Shown: positions 10,501 to 17,905, counted from the first letter of the stretch. The stretch is 35,172 nucleotides of DNA from Opitutaceae bacterium (GCA_005792355.1 SXSC01000269.1:1-35172); one strand, 5' to 3'. The notes: generated from the sequence alone by a model not told the origin. A program made the numbers and translations.

Positions 10501-10681
10501 GCGGGGTGGTTTGGGCGAAAACCGGCAGCGCGAGGCCGGCCAACGCCAGCAGGCCCGGGCGCCTGACCGTGGACTGCGGGAATCCAGGGGCAATTCGGCG
10601 GCTGAAGCATGAGCAACGGAAGAGGCGAGGAAACGCCGGGAAAGCGGACGGGCATCGAGGGGCGGGGCAGGGAATTTTCAT
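7577..10681 (-). CDS. TonB-dependent outer-membrane receptor
   Basis: 1034 residues. The plug domain starts near residue 90 (VMSEFKIHD, then INDVQAYYVIGREELENTGK) and contains INLRGLGASQTLILINGMRT and RVEVLPGSASAIYGGTAVGG, hallmarks of TonB receptor plugs. The rest is a 22-strand barrel with alternating aromatic residues and ends in VRVKKDF, a C-terminal Phe signature for BAM insertion. The hydrophobic leader (LLALAGLALPVFA) lies at about 43-56, so the first ATG gives an unusually long N-region and the real start may be internal. There is no SusD and no carboxypeptidase-like extension. As first gene of the run it probably imports the product of the sulfatases. The divergent regulator at 10898 is the likely controller. 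Confidence 0.93.
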   Translation of the reverse strand: MKIPCPAPRCPSAFPAFPRLFRCSCFSRRIAPGFPQSTVRRPGLLALAGLALPVFAQTTPPAPAPTGANKGGVTVMSEFKIHDKKPVPFTDANMDIPRGINDVQAYYVIGREELENTGKNELDEILRDSLTQNTVVETNAQIDPSALTNQLGSTSSINLRGLGASQTLILINGMRTSNFANRGATFQPDVNGIPLAAIDRVEVLPGSASAIYGGTAVGGVVNVILKRNYTGGQVSASYQNTFDTDAPIRTLSAIYGFSVGRRTHVTVSGSTSDGKPLRMKNRPFLEQNFKRAVANSPGTFYSTTTTFNSGATPNIVLNNAAVNGFANAQTATLTLKSTGQPLGSRITHIPYGTSPSTPAATLATGLLANAGRYNLDFAPSAWRGYESTLAHVPRKEALMARVDHQFNAKLSFFADFSFNRSETLDANWVPLGNGAYQFAVPGNAPTNPFRENVFVSFPLPLDQAAHNDVSNQVAGGVVGALLKLPGDWRLAADANYSVTAQKVSYGLMNLANNTTFGGNAPQLWTGAINPFVDTIANPAAVTRYYGEWTGYNKDTMLNYNVRASGPLFSLPAGRPVLTVGTEVYTERLPQAYVGGTFPPIPPATANPTNQHSFFTGQRISTYAAHAELSIPVISGANEKRFVRGLEFQIAARTERFDVYTNPNGRVNVFPDSPPFPRITQSAAISRQDIAKLHATKPTFGLKYQPFQTLTFRASYATAFLPPTFAQLTQRINTTGLDAAAPTAIFFDPVTNTSYSSLSVAGNNPGLGPETSKNWSYGVIFEPQGALKDLRLNLEYWRIDKQALIRNVNNVQQLANMGDRAPAGSIQRNATTKVIELFTFANYNVGDGMTDGWDASIDYRKATPIGLFAFRGRTTITDHLKLPPAISFPAIEYRDFPNSGGVNRSRVTGTVSWSSGRNWRASWTTIYTGGYKQAGAPGDPIYLGVANPTLVTTSTGPQGGTTVASQTYHNVNVTYNFGAKHERSYFRGLTVQLTVNNVFDTEPPFDAGNNRAPFFYSRYGNARLRDYVVRVKKDF

Positions 10682-10897
10682 GGGGCGGGGTTGGGCGCAA
10701 TTGCGCGAGCTGGGGCGGAACGGAAAACCTGGGGGGAGAGAGCGCGGGCGTGGAGAGAGTATGCCCTTTTCGCCCCCCCGGAAGCCATGAGACTTCAGGT
10801 AAAAAGAATGAGTTTTTTAACCGCCGCTCACAGATTGGGGGGATGAAATGGCGAAGGGCGATGTTGATTTTTTGCGCGGAGGGCAAATGGTCGTGGT
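10682..10897. promoter_or_regulatory. Divergent promoter region between TonB receptor and XylR-like regulator
   Basis: 216 bp separate two divergent starts. At 10798-10822 an AT-rich dyad stands out in GC-rich DNA: GGTAAAAAG on the left and TTTTTTAACC on the right, symmetric with a one-base bulge. It is the best visible operator candidate for the adjacent regulator. No convincing -35/-10 pair could be fixed for either gene. Confidence 0.4.
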
Positions 10898-12085
10898 ATG
10901 CCCCCAACGCAGCGCAAGCAAGTGGCCGTGCAACGACGGCAGGTCGCGCTGTTGATTGAGACGTCCAACGCGTATGCCCGCGGGCTTTTGCAGGGTGTGG
11001 TGCACTACATCCGCGAGCACCGACCGTGGGCGTTTCACCTCATGGAGCAAGGTCGCGGCGACGATCCGCCGGCGTGGCTGGAAAACTGGCACGGCGACGG
11101 GATCATTGCGCGAATCGAGACGCCGCGGATCGCGCGCGCGGTCCGGCGCGCGGGCGTGCCCGCGGTGGATCTGAGTGCGGCGCGACTCGTGCCGGAACTG
11201 CCGTGGGTGGAAACGGACGACGCTCAGATCGCGCGGCTCGCGGCGGAGCATTTGCTGGAGCGCGGGTTCAAACATTTTGGTTTCTGTGGCGACGCGCGGT
11301 TCAACTGGTCGACGTGGCGGGGAGAACAGTTTCAGGCGGGAATCGAGGCGGCAGCTCGGAGAGTGAATGTTTTCGAACCGACAGCGGCGGGTGGCGATGT
11401 CGCCGCGGAGGCGGCGGCGCTGCGACGGTGGCTGGTGGCGCTGCCAAAGCCGATCGGAATCTTTGCCTGTTACGATCTCCGCGGGCAGCAGGTGCTCGAT
11501 GCGTGCCGCAGCGCTGGCTTGGCGGTGCCCGGCGACGTGGCGGTGATCGGAGTGGATAATGACACGTTGTTGTGCGAACTGGCTTCGCCGCCGCTGACCA
11601 GTGTCATCCCCGATGCCCACCGGGCCGGCTACGAGGCGGCGGCGTTGCTGGATCGGCAGATGGCCGGGAAGGCGGTGCGACCGGTGGCGCACCTCATCCC
11701 GCCGCTCGGCGTGGCGGCGCGGCGGTCGACGGAGGTGTTGGCGGTCGACGACCGCGAGGTGGCAAGGGTCGTGCAGTTCATCCGCGAACATGCGAGCGAA
11801 GGCATCGCGATGAGCGACGTCCTGCGCGTGGTGCCCCTCTCGCGCCGGGTGTTGGAACAACGCTTCCAAAAGCTGATCGGGCGCACGCCTCGCGAGGAGA
11901 TTCTGCAGGTTCGGCTCGGCCGCGTGAAGCAGCTTCTGGCAGAGACGGACTTGCCGCTCTACCTGGTGGCGGAGCGCACGGGTTTCGAGCACAGCGAGTA
12001 TCTCAGCGTGGTTTTCAAGCGCGAGACGGGGCAGACGCCGAGCGCGTTTCGCGGCGGGGCGGGCGGCGCGCGGCCAGCAGAGTGA
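10898..12085 (+). CDS. XylR-like AraC-family regulator with periplasmic-binding-protein sensor domain
   Basis: 395 residues. Residues about 15-280 form a LacI/periplasmic-binding-type sensor (VALLIETSNAYARGLLQGV; GDVAVIGVDNDTLLCELASP; LTSVIPDAHRAGYEAA). The C-terminus is an AraC-type double HTH (MSDVLRVVPLSRRVLEQRF; LYLVAERTGFEHSEYLSVVF; FKRETGQTPSAFR). This order is that of the xylose regulator XylR and its many Verrucomicrobial relatives, which sense a sugar and activate nearby glycan genes. A GTG at 10928 is an alternative start. Because it is divergent from the TonB/sulfatase run, that run is its most probable target, with a sugar from the polysaccharide as ligand (inference). Confidence 0.9.
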   Translation: MPPTQRKQVAVQRRQVALLIETSNAYARGLLQGVVHYIREHRPWAFHLMEQGRGDDPPAWLENWHGDGIIARIETPRIARAVRRAGVPAVDLSAARLVPELPWVETDDAQIARLAAEHLLERGFKHFGFCGDARFNWSTWRGEQFQAGIEAAARRVNVFEPTAAGGDVAAEAAALRRWLVALPKPIGIFACYDLRGQQVLDACRSAGLAVPGDVAVIGVDNDTLLCELASPPLTSVIPDAHRAGYEAAALLDRQMAGKAVRPVAHLIPPLGVAARRSTEVLAVDDREVARVVQFIREHASEGIAMSDVLRVVPLSRRVLEQRFQKLIGRTPREEILQVRLGRVKQLLAETDLPLYLVAERTGFEHSEYLSVVFKRETGQTPSAFRGGAGGARPAE

Positions 12086-12642
12086 GTCGAAACAAAGCTG
12101 GCACGGACCTCGATCGTACGGGTGACTCCGATGCGGGAAAATCTTGTGGGAAGCGCGTAGCTTCTTTTCCCGTTCTTGCGACGCGTAGCCGTTGTAGGAA
12201 TTCATGAGTCTCGGTGCGGTATCTTTCTCACTGATCGTCTGGCTCCAAAGGCCGGATGAAGATGCGGGCACAGCGCGGAGGGCTTCACGCACCAATTCCG
12301 GCTTTCCGCTTCGCGGATTGCCTCGAGGCATGCCTCGGTCGGCGTTTTCGTCATTTCTTCATCCCGGTCATCTGACTCAGCACCGGTGGCCTTTCTGAGT
12401 CTGTGGGAGGTCAGGTATTTCAATCGGTGGCTGGACCAACCACCCGACCATCAACTCGCGCAAACCTGGCCGCCGAATTTATCCTGAAACAACCTTCCGA
12501 GAATATCGTGACGCGCCACAGCAACCTTTCCCCGCAGCCCTCAGGGACCCTCTCAAGATCCAGTTTCCTTCCATTCGCTCGGCCACCGTGAGCCGTGGTT
12601 TCGCGGGAGCGGAGCCGCCCGAGATCGTCGACCGCCGCGTGC
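12086..12642. other. Gene-free 557 bp with a repeat fragment
   Basis: I see no credible CDS or RNA gene. Short minus-strand frames exist (one starting MTKTPTEACLEAIREAE near 12357), but they match no family I know. At 12388-12410 a 23-base segment matches, on the opposite strand and with one difference, the repeat arm at 24753-24775. The rest could be decayed sequence. Confidence 0.5.
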
Positions 12643-13080
12643 TCAGGCCCGCGTTACACTCCACGTCCCCTGGGCGGCGCCTTCGGCAGAGCTGCTTTCA
12701 TACTTTCCCTCAATCTTGGTGCCGTCCCACTCCCCGTTGAGCTTGCTCTGGGCCGCGGTGCCCTGGACCTCCCAGCCAAAAACAATCTCCACCTTTGAAC
12801 CTTCGACCTTGATCGACTTCATCTTCGTCGGGACTTCGGTGCCTTCAAACGTAAACATGGATTCGGCGATCCAGTCGGCACCGTCCGCCTTGATCTTGAT
12901 CCGCAAGGCGCCGGTGGTCTCGTTGCTCCCCTTGTAATTGCCGGAATATTCACCGGCGATCGTCGGTTTCGCCGACGATTTTCCGGCGGAAGGCGGCGCC
13001 GATTTGGTTTCGGCCGCGGACAGCGACGGCAACAACAGCAAATTCAGGGCGAGGAGGGTGGAGGGCAGGAGGCGTTTCAT
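12643..13080 (-). CDS. Small secreted protein of unknown function
   Basis: 145 residues from ATG 13080, chosen because a clear signal peptide follows (MKRLLPSTLLALNLLLLPSL, then SAAE). The open frame extends to 13173, but that part would bury the signal. The mature protein begins with a Ser/Ala/Lys linker, then about 100 residues with alternating charged and beta-branched positions, predicted as a small beta-sheet domain (IAGEYSGNYKGSNETTGALR; KLNGEWDGTKIEGKYES). I do not recognise the family. It is followed on the same strand by no gene for about 560 bp. The VOC gene lies 89 bp upstream, so they may share a transcript. Confidence 0.75.
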   Translation of the reverse strand: MKRLLPSTLLALNLLLLPSLSAAETKSAPPSAGKSSAKPTIAGEYSGNYKGSNETTGALRIKIKADGADWIAESMFTFEGTEVPTKMKSIKVEGSKVEIVFGWEVQGTAAQSKLNGEWDGTKIEGKYESSSAEGAAQGTWSVTRA

Positions 13081-13169
13081 TTTAGGGGGGAGAGATGGAG
13101 TGGCCCCCACGAGGCGGAAACGAGCGCGCCAGGTCAAGCCGAAGTCTCGCCCGGGTTTTTCCGTGCGAA

Positions 13170-13628
13170 TCACCGGTACTCCGCCAGCTCCAGGATCACG
13201 CCGTCGGGATCGAGAAAATACACGAGCGTCTTGTCGCCCGCGGCGAATTTCACAATCCCACCCGGCACGCGGACGGGCTCGCTGAACAAGGTCACGCCCG
13301 CGGCGCGGAGCTTCGCCACCGTCGCCGCCAGGTCATCCACGCGCAGCGCGAGGTGGCGGAGGCCGATCGTGTTGGCGCGGGAATTCTCGCCAGGCGCCAC
13401 GCCCGGCGGTGCGGCGTAGCACAGCAACTCGATCCGCGGTTCGCCCGCCGGCGCGACGATGAAGACCGCCCGCGCCTTCACGCCGTTCAACCCCACGATG
13501 CGATCGATCCACCCGCCCTCGAGGTGCACGTCGTGCGTCGGCTTGAACCCGAGCACGTCGCAATAAAACCGCAGCGACCGCCCCAGGTCGGCCACCACAA
13601 TGTTGATGTGATCGATGCCACGAATCAT
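13170..13628 (-). CDS. VOC-superfamily (glyoxalase-like) metalloprotein
   Basis: 152 residues, the usual length for a single-subunit two-module VOC protein. The first module starts IDHINIVVADLGRSLRFYCD, giving metal ligand H7, and ends RIELLCY (E67). The second has GLRHLALRVDDLAATVAKLR (H92) and YFLDPDGVILELAEY (E147). All four ligand positions of the glyoxalase I / extradiol dioxygenase fold are therefore present. The reaction (lyase, isomerase, dioxygenase or resistance binding) cannot be told. The divergent SIS gene starts 265 bp away. Confidence 0.88.
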   Translation of the reverse strand: MIRGIDHINIVVADLGRSLRFYCDVLGFKPTHDVHLEGGWIDRIVGLNGVKARAVFIVAPAGEPRIELLCYAAPPGVAPGENSRANTIGLRHLALRVDDLAATVAKLRAAGVTLFSEPVRVPGGIVKFAAGDKTLVYFLDPDGVILELAEYR

Positions 13629-13720
13629 GGCCGTGACCCTACGCCGTCATCCCGCCCCCGCAAGCCCGCCGCGGGTCGGGCACGCCATCTCCGCCCAGCC
13701 GTGCGCCGGGCCTCCGCCGT

Positions 13721-13811
13721 AACAATTCCATGAAGGGTGGAGCCCGCTGCGCGGCCCGCCATCGGCGTGCGCGGAGGCTGGGTCCCCATCGGGCCGATTT
13801 GAGCGCGGACG
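13721..13811. repeat. Dispersed GGTGGAGCCCG repeat, copy 1
   Basis: The left end at 13721-13746 matches 20455-20480 at 22 of 26 bases (both contain GGTGGAGCCCG). The right end (ATCGGGCCGATTTGAGCG at 13788) matches ATCGGGCTGATTTAAGAGCG at 20489. The centre differs between copies. It lies in the divergent gap between the VOC and SIS genes. Confidence 0.6.
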
Positions 13812-13893
13812 TTTCCGGCATTGCCCACCCCGCCCGACCGGATTCCTAATGCAGTCTCTCGCCCGCCCTCGCTCCGTTTCCCTCTCTTCCGCC

Positions 13894-14622
13894 ATGACTC
13901 CCCTCGCCGACTCCTACTACCACCGCACCCTCGAGATGCTCGCGCGCGCGCGCGAGAAAAACGCCGCCACCCTCGCGCAACTCGCGCCAATCCTCGGCGC
14001 CTCCGTGGCCCGTGGCGAGGTGATCCACACCTTCGGCTCCGGCCACAGCGAGATCATCGCCCGCGAAATCGTCGGTCGCGCCGGAGGACTCGTCTGCCTC
14101 ACCAGCATCAACGACCCCACCGCCGGCTTTATCGAAAATCTCGTCGGCTACGGCACCAGGCTCGTCGAGCGCTACGACCGCCAATACGAACTCCGCGCGG
14201 GCGAGGTGGTCATTGTCATTTCCAACTCCGGCAAGAACTCCTCGCCGCTCGAAGTCGCCCTCCACGCGAAGAAGAAAGGCTGCGTCGTCGTCGGGCTCTG
14301 CTCCCTCGCCATGTCGACGACCATCAAAACCGTGCACCCCGGCGGCCAGAATCTCCACACCCTCGCCGACTACACCCTCGACAATGGCGGTGTGCCCGGC
14401 GACGCGATCATGCCGGTCACCGATCGCGTCTCGACCGGCCCCACCAGCACGTTCATCGGCGGTTCGCTGCTCAACTGGCTGATGATTTCGACCATGGAAT
14501 GGCTCCACGAAAACGGCCACGAGCTGCCGGTGCTGCGGAGCCAGAACCTTCCCGGTTCGATCGAGCACAACCGCGCGGTGGGCGAGAAGTACAAGTTCCG
14601 TCTGAGCAAGCAGCTCGCCTGA
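13894..14622 (+). CDS. SIS-domain sugar-phosphate isomerase-like protein (UPF0309 type)
   Basis: 242 residues from ATG 13894. The upstream in-frame start at 13849 would add an arginine/serine-rich tail with no family match. The SIS fold is shown by HTFGSGHSEIIAREIVGRAG (about 45-64) and VIVISNSGKNSSPLEVAL (about 106-123), the two loops that bind the phosphosugar. Length and layout fit the UPF0309/GmhA-like family of amino-sugar phosphate isomerases or etherases. It is followed 77 bp later by a BadF-type sugar kinase on the same strand. Kinase plus SIS protein suggests salvage of an amino sugar such as GlcNAc or MurNAc (inference). Cytoplasmic, no signal peptide. Confidence 0.87.
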   Translation: MTPLADSYYHRTLEMLARAREKNAATLAQLAPILGASVARGEVIHTFGSGHSEIIAREIVGRAGGLVCLTSINDPTAGFIENLVGYGTRLVERYDRQYELRAGEVVIVISNSGKNSSPLEVALHAKKKGCVVVGLCSLAMSTTIKTVHPGGQNLHTLADYTLDNGGVPGDAIMPVTDRVSTGPTSTFIGGSLLNWLMISTMEWLHENGHELPVLRSQNLPGSIEHNRAVGEKYKFRLSKQLA

Positions 14623-14677
14623 GGCTGGCCCGCGGAATTCGTGGAAATGACGGAGAATTGAATTCCGCCCGCCCGGG

Positions 14678-14704
14678 TTCCGTGTATTCCGTGTGTTCCG
14701 TGGG
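14678..14704 (+). repeat. Three tandem 9-bp units carrying alternative GTG starts
   Basis: TTCCGTGTA, TTCCGTGTG and TTCCGTGGG follow each other without gaps. Each unit has a GTG in the same frame as the kinase downstream (14682, 14691, 14700), so the repeat supplies three possible start codons. Nine bases is three codons, so copy-number change would not shift the frame. Confidence 0.65.
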
Positions 14705-15608
14705 CAATTTCTTTCGCATCGGCGTCGACGGCGGCGGCACCAAGACCGAGTGCATCCTGCTCGATGACCGCGGCGAGATCGTCGCGCGCCACCTCGCCCC
14801 CGGCAGCAATCCCAACGTGGCCGGCCCGGAGCAGGCGCGCCTCATCGTGACCGATGCGCTTTGCGCGCTGCGCGAACAGGCCCGGAGCCGGACCGCCGGC
14901 GCCCGGATTACCCACACGCACCTTTACTCGGCCGGCAACCGCGCCTTCTGGCGCGAGACCGCGGCCACCCTCACGGATTTTGGCCAGGTGTTCACCGCGG
15001 ACGACTCCCACCCCGTGCTCGAACTCGCCACCCTCGGCCGCCCCGGACTCGTGTTGCACGGCGGCACGGGCTCCTTCGTTGCCGCCCGCGGGCCCGACGG
15101 CGCGGTCCACTACGCTGGTGGCATCGGCTGGCGTTTTGGCGATCCAGGAAGCGGATACGACCTCGGCCGCCGCGCCATCGGCCGCGCGCTGCTGGAGTTG
15201 CAGGGCTGGTCTCCGCCCACCCGCCTCGGGCAAATCGTGCGCGATCACACCCGGCTGGGCGAGTCGGCCGACGCCGCCGCGATCACCCGTTTTTTTTATG
15301 CCCACGCCGATCCCAACCGTCAGATTGCCGGACTTGCGCCCGCCCTCCTCCGGCTCGCCAGCGAAGGCGACCTCACCGCGCACCAACTCGTCGTCGAGTC
15401 GGCCGGTGAACTCGTCGGGCTGGCGGTGCGCGTCGCCGCGAAACTCTTCCCCGGGACCGCGCTCGACACCTTGCCCGCCGGCGTGAGCGGCCCGATTCTC
15501 ACGCACCCCGTGGTCGTCGCCCTGCTCTCCACGAACTCCCCCCTCGCGTTCGCCCCGGTCGGGGGCGCGCCGATCGAGGGGGTGCGCCGGCTGCTGGCGC
15601 GCGCCTGA
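14700..15608 (+). CDS. BadF/BadG-type ATPase, N-acetylglucosamine kinase-like
   Basis: 302 residues from GTG 14700; GTG 14691 and 14682 are equally possible and there is no ATG. The ASKHA phosphate-1 loop is FRIGVDGGGTKTECILLDD. Phosphate-2 and adenosine regions are visible as VLHGGTGSFVAA and GWRFGDPGSGYDLGRRAIGR, as in eukaryotic-type GlcNAc kinase and the bacterial BadF/BcrD family. The C-terminus (GPILTHPVV, then FAPVGGAPIEGVRRLL) closes the fold. Size fits a single sugar kinase rather than a (R)-2-hydroxyacyl dehydratase activator, which carries cysteines for an iron-sulfur cluster. The SIS gene just upstream supports an amino-sugar salvage role (inference). Confidence 0.85.
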   Translation: MGNFFRIGVDGGGTKTECILLDDRGEIVARHLAPGSNPNVAGPEQARLIVTDALCALREQARSRTAGARITHTHLYSAGNRAFWRETAATLTDFGQVFTADDSHPVLELATLGRPGLVLHGGTGSFVAARGPDGAVHYAGGIGWRFGDPGSGYDLGRRAIGRALLELQGWSPPTRLGQIVRDHTRLGESADAAAITRFFYAHADPNRQIAGLAPALLRLASEGDLTAHQLVVESAGELVGLAVRVAAKLFPGTALDTLPAGVSGPILTHPVVVALLSTNSPLAFAPVGGAPIEGVRRLLARA

Positions 15609-15645
15609 TGGAAGCTCTCCCGCTTCGGGCGAAGATTCAGCGCGG

Positions 15646-16629
15646 ATGAAGGCCGGGGATTCCACCGACGGGCAGCCTGCAATCCGCGTGCCGGCAGACG
15701 TCTCACTTTCCGTTCGCACCGTCCTGGACCAGACCGACTGGCGCGCCCGCCAGTCGGCCCACGAGGCGCGCGTGCGGGCCTGGACCGATCCGCACCAAGC
15801 CCGCGCGGCTCGCGGAGAGCTACACCCGGTGTACGATTTTCTCTTCACGTACTATGCGTTTCGGCCGGCCTGGTTGCGGCGCTGGCACCCGGGGCCGGAC
15901 CTGATTCTCGCCGGCGACGGCGCGCGCGAATTTCTCCGCTGGCCGGAATATCGCGAAATCCCGGGGGCGGCGGCGGGCGCTCCCGGCCGGCCGGAGCTTC
16001 CGGCTCCGCCCGCGCCCCTCGTGGCGCTCGATGTTCTCACGCTCTCCGCGCCTCGTCGCGAGTTTGTCCGCTGGTTGCACGGCGTGCTGACGGCGATGCA
16101 GACCCGCCCGGCCTACTTTGGCTGCTTCGGCCTGCACGAATGGGCGATGGTTTACCGGCAGACACCGGAAGCGGTGCGGCACAACGCGTGGCCGTTGCGC
16201 TTCCCGCCCGGGAAACTCGCCCAAATCGTCGAGGCCGCGCCGATCACGTGCTCGCACTTCGACGCATTTCGTTTCTTCACCGCGCCCGCGCGCCCGCTCA
16301 ACAAGCTCCAGCCCACGCGGGCCGACGCCGCCCGGGTCGAGCAGCGCGGCTGCCTGCACGCCAACATGGATCTCTACAAGTGGGCCTTCAAACTCGCGCC
16401 GTTCTCCCCGGCCGAACTGATCGCCGACTGCTTCGACCTGGCGCGCGAAATTCGCGCGATCGACATGCGCGCGAGCCCCTACGATTTGCGCGGCCTCGGC
16501 TTCGAGCCCCTCGCGATCGAAACGCCCGCCGGCCGCGCTGACTACGAAACGCACCAGCGGGCCTTCGCCGCCCGCGGCGAACCGTTGCGGGCCCGCTTGA
16601 TCGCACTCTGCGAACGCCTGCTCGCGTAG
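15646..16629 (+). CDS. Conserved protein usually annotated 3-methyladenine DNA glycosylase
   Basis: 327 residues. I recognise a well-conserved family from actinobacteria and Verrucomicrobia by HPVYDFLFTYYAFRPAWLRR, FGLHEWAMVYR, SHFDAFRFFTAPARPLN, GCLHANMDLYKWAFKLAPF and IRAIDMRASPYDLRGLG. Databases often label it 3-methyladenine DNA glycosylase. However, I see neither the HhH-GPD motif of AlkA nor the features of Tag or AAG, so the enzymatic label is doubtful. The many invariant His, Asp and Tyr residues suggest a real active site. No signal peptide. It lies 37 bp after the sugar kinase on the same strand and may be co-transcribed. The first 20 residues are poorly conserved and the start could be internal. 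Confidence 0.8.
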   Translation: MKAGDSTDGQPAIRVPADVSLSVRTVLDQTDWRARQSAHEARVRAWTDPHQARAARGELHPVYDFLFTYYAFRPAWLRRWHPGPDLILAGDGAREFLRWPEYREIPGAAAGAPGRPELPAPPAPLVALDVLTLSAPRREFVRWLHGVLTAMQTRPAYFGCFGLHEWAMVYRQTPEAVRHNAWPLRFPPGKLAQIVEAAPITCSHFDAFRFFTAPARPLNKLQPTRADAARVEQRGCLHANMDLYKWAFKLAPFSPAELIADCFDLAREIRAIDMRASPYDLRGLGFEPLAIETPAGRADYETHQRAFAARGEPLRARLIALCERLLA

Positions 16630-16701
16630 CCGGACACCGCAACCCCTCCCACCCGCCAATTCGCGGACTTGTCCCCCGCCGCGGCGGGCCCGGCCCGGGC
16701 C

Positions 16702-17865
16702 TCAGGGGCGCGCCGGCCCTACCGCCAGCTGCCCGCAGCCCGCGCCGATGTCGATGCCGCGCCGCTGCCGGACGGTGCTCGGGAGTTTGAACTCGGTGGC
16801 GAGGATCTGCTGGAAGGTCCGGGCGGCCGCGCTGTGCGTCGGCGCGCCGTTGTAACCGGAAGTTGGATTCAGCGGGATCAGGTTCACCTGGGCCGGTTGT
16901 CCGCGGAGCAGGGCTCCGACTGCGCGCGCGTGTTCCGGCGAGTCGTTTTTCCCCTCGATCAACGTCCATTCGTAAAAAATCCGACGCCCCGTCGACCCGC
17001 TGTAGGTGCGGCACGCGGCCATGAGTTCGTCGAGCGGCCATTTTTTCGCGACGGGCACGAGCGCGGCGCGTTCCGCCTGCGTCGCCGCGTGCAGCGACAC
17101 GGCGAGGTGCAGCGGGCGCTGTTCCGCCGCCAGCCGGAGGATGCCCGGCACCACGCCCACGGTGCTCAGCGTGATCCGCTCGCCGGCGAGCGCGAGGCCG
17201 CTGGAGTCGCGCAGGATGTCGATCGCGTGCATGACCGCGTCGTAGTTGTGCAGCGGCTCCCCCATGCCCATCAGCACGACATTGCGCAGGCGAGGCCTGG
17301 CGGGAGTGTCACGTAATACGTGACACTCTTCTTCGTTTCTCCTCTGGGAGCCCGTCGGAGTGTCACTTATTACGTGACACTTTGCCGAAGCGGAGCCCGT
17401 GAAGGGGGTACGCAGCGCACGGGCGACGTGCACGGCCTGGGCCACGATTTCACCCGCCGTGAGGTGGCGGGTGTAGCCCATCTGGCCCGTGGCGCAGAAG
17501 ACGCAGCCCATCGCGCAGCCCACCTGCGAACTGATGCACGCCGTGACGCGCCCCGTGAAACGCATCAGCACCGTTTCGATCCGTTCGCCGTCGGCGAGGC
17601 GGAGCAGATATTTGCGCGTGAAACCATCGGCGGAATCCGTCTCGAGCGCGGTGGGCAGCACGCCGACGGTCGTCTCCGCGAGGAGTCGCGCGCGGACTTT
17701 TGGCGGCAGCTCGGGCATCGACTCCGCGGAACAGGCGGGGGCGAGTTCGAGATAGAGATAATTCCACAGTCGCGCCGCGTGCACGGGCGAAAATTCCCAG
17801 CGCGCGAACTGCCGGTGCAGTTGTTCGCGGGTGAGATCGTACAGGTTGACGGGCGCGGGAGTCAT
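16702..17865 (-). CDS. rlmN: 23S rRNA (adenine-C2)-methyltransferase RlmN
   Basis: 387 residues. This radical-SAM enzyme methylates A2503 of 23S rRNA and some tRNAs. The cluster motif is C117-AMG-C121-VF-C124. The methyl-carrying cysteines are C377 (GAGCGQLA) and C110 (TACISSQVGC). SAM-binding VVLMGMGEPLHNYD and the later LSTVGVVPGI and HLAVSLHAA complete the family. Between VARALRTPF and RNVVLMGMGEP there is an extra stretch of about 30 residues absent from typical RlmN. It is encoded by two copies of a 23-bp palindrome plus spacer (see 17305-17381). All catalytic residues are intact, so the protein is probably functional with a surface loop. It converges with the gene ending at 16629 and lies downstream of the histidinol-phosphatase gene. 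Confidence 0.94.
   Translation of the reverse strand: MTPAPVNLYDLTREQLHRQFARWEFSPVHAARLWNYLYLELAPACSAESMPELPPKVRARLLAETTVGVLPTALETDSADGFTRKYLLRLADGERIETVLMRFTGRVTACISSQVGCAMGCVFCATGQMGYTRHLTAGEIVAQAVHVARALRTPFTGSASAKCHVISDTPTGSQRRNEEECHVLRDTPARPRLRNVVLMGMGEPLHNYDAVMHAIDILRDSSGLALAGERITLSTVGVVPGILRLAAEQRPLHLAVSLHAATQAERAALVPVAKKWPLDELMAACRTYSGSTGRRIFYEWTLIEGKNDSPEHARAVGALLRGQPAQVNLIPLNPTSGYNGAPTHSAAARTFQQILATEFKLPSTVRQRRGIDIGAGCGQLAVGPARP
17305..17381. repeat. Two 23-bp palindromes translated in frame inside rlmN
   Basis: Copy 1 (17305-17327) has perfect 11-base arms, AGTGTCACGTA and TACGTGACACT, around a single A. Copy 2 (17359-17381) has the same right arm and one change on the left (AGTGTCACTTA). 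Each is followed downstream by GGAGCCCGT (17346-17354 and 17392-17400), so the repeated unit is longer than the palindrome. Read in the rlmN frame they give CHVLRDTP and CHVISDTP. No stop or frameshift is introduced. Confidence 0.85.
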
Positions 17866-17905
17866 GCAGCCCGCGCAGGCAACCGGGTGGGGAGTGGCCG
17901 CGCAA

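Noticed and set aside
7742..10612. 956-residue plus-strand open frame
   Set aside because: Antisense to the TonB receptor, of low complexity and without recognisable domains.
10817..12331. 504-residue minus-strand open frame
   Set aside because: Antisense to the XylR-like regulator. Its composition is His/Arg/Pro-rich as expected from a shadow frame.
12202..12423. 73-residue minus-strand frame
   Set aside because: No recognisable family, no start context, and partly overlaps a repeat fragment.
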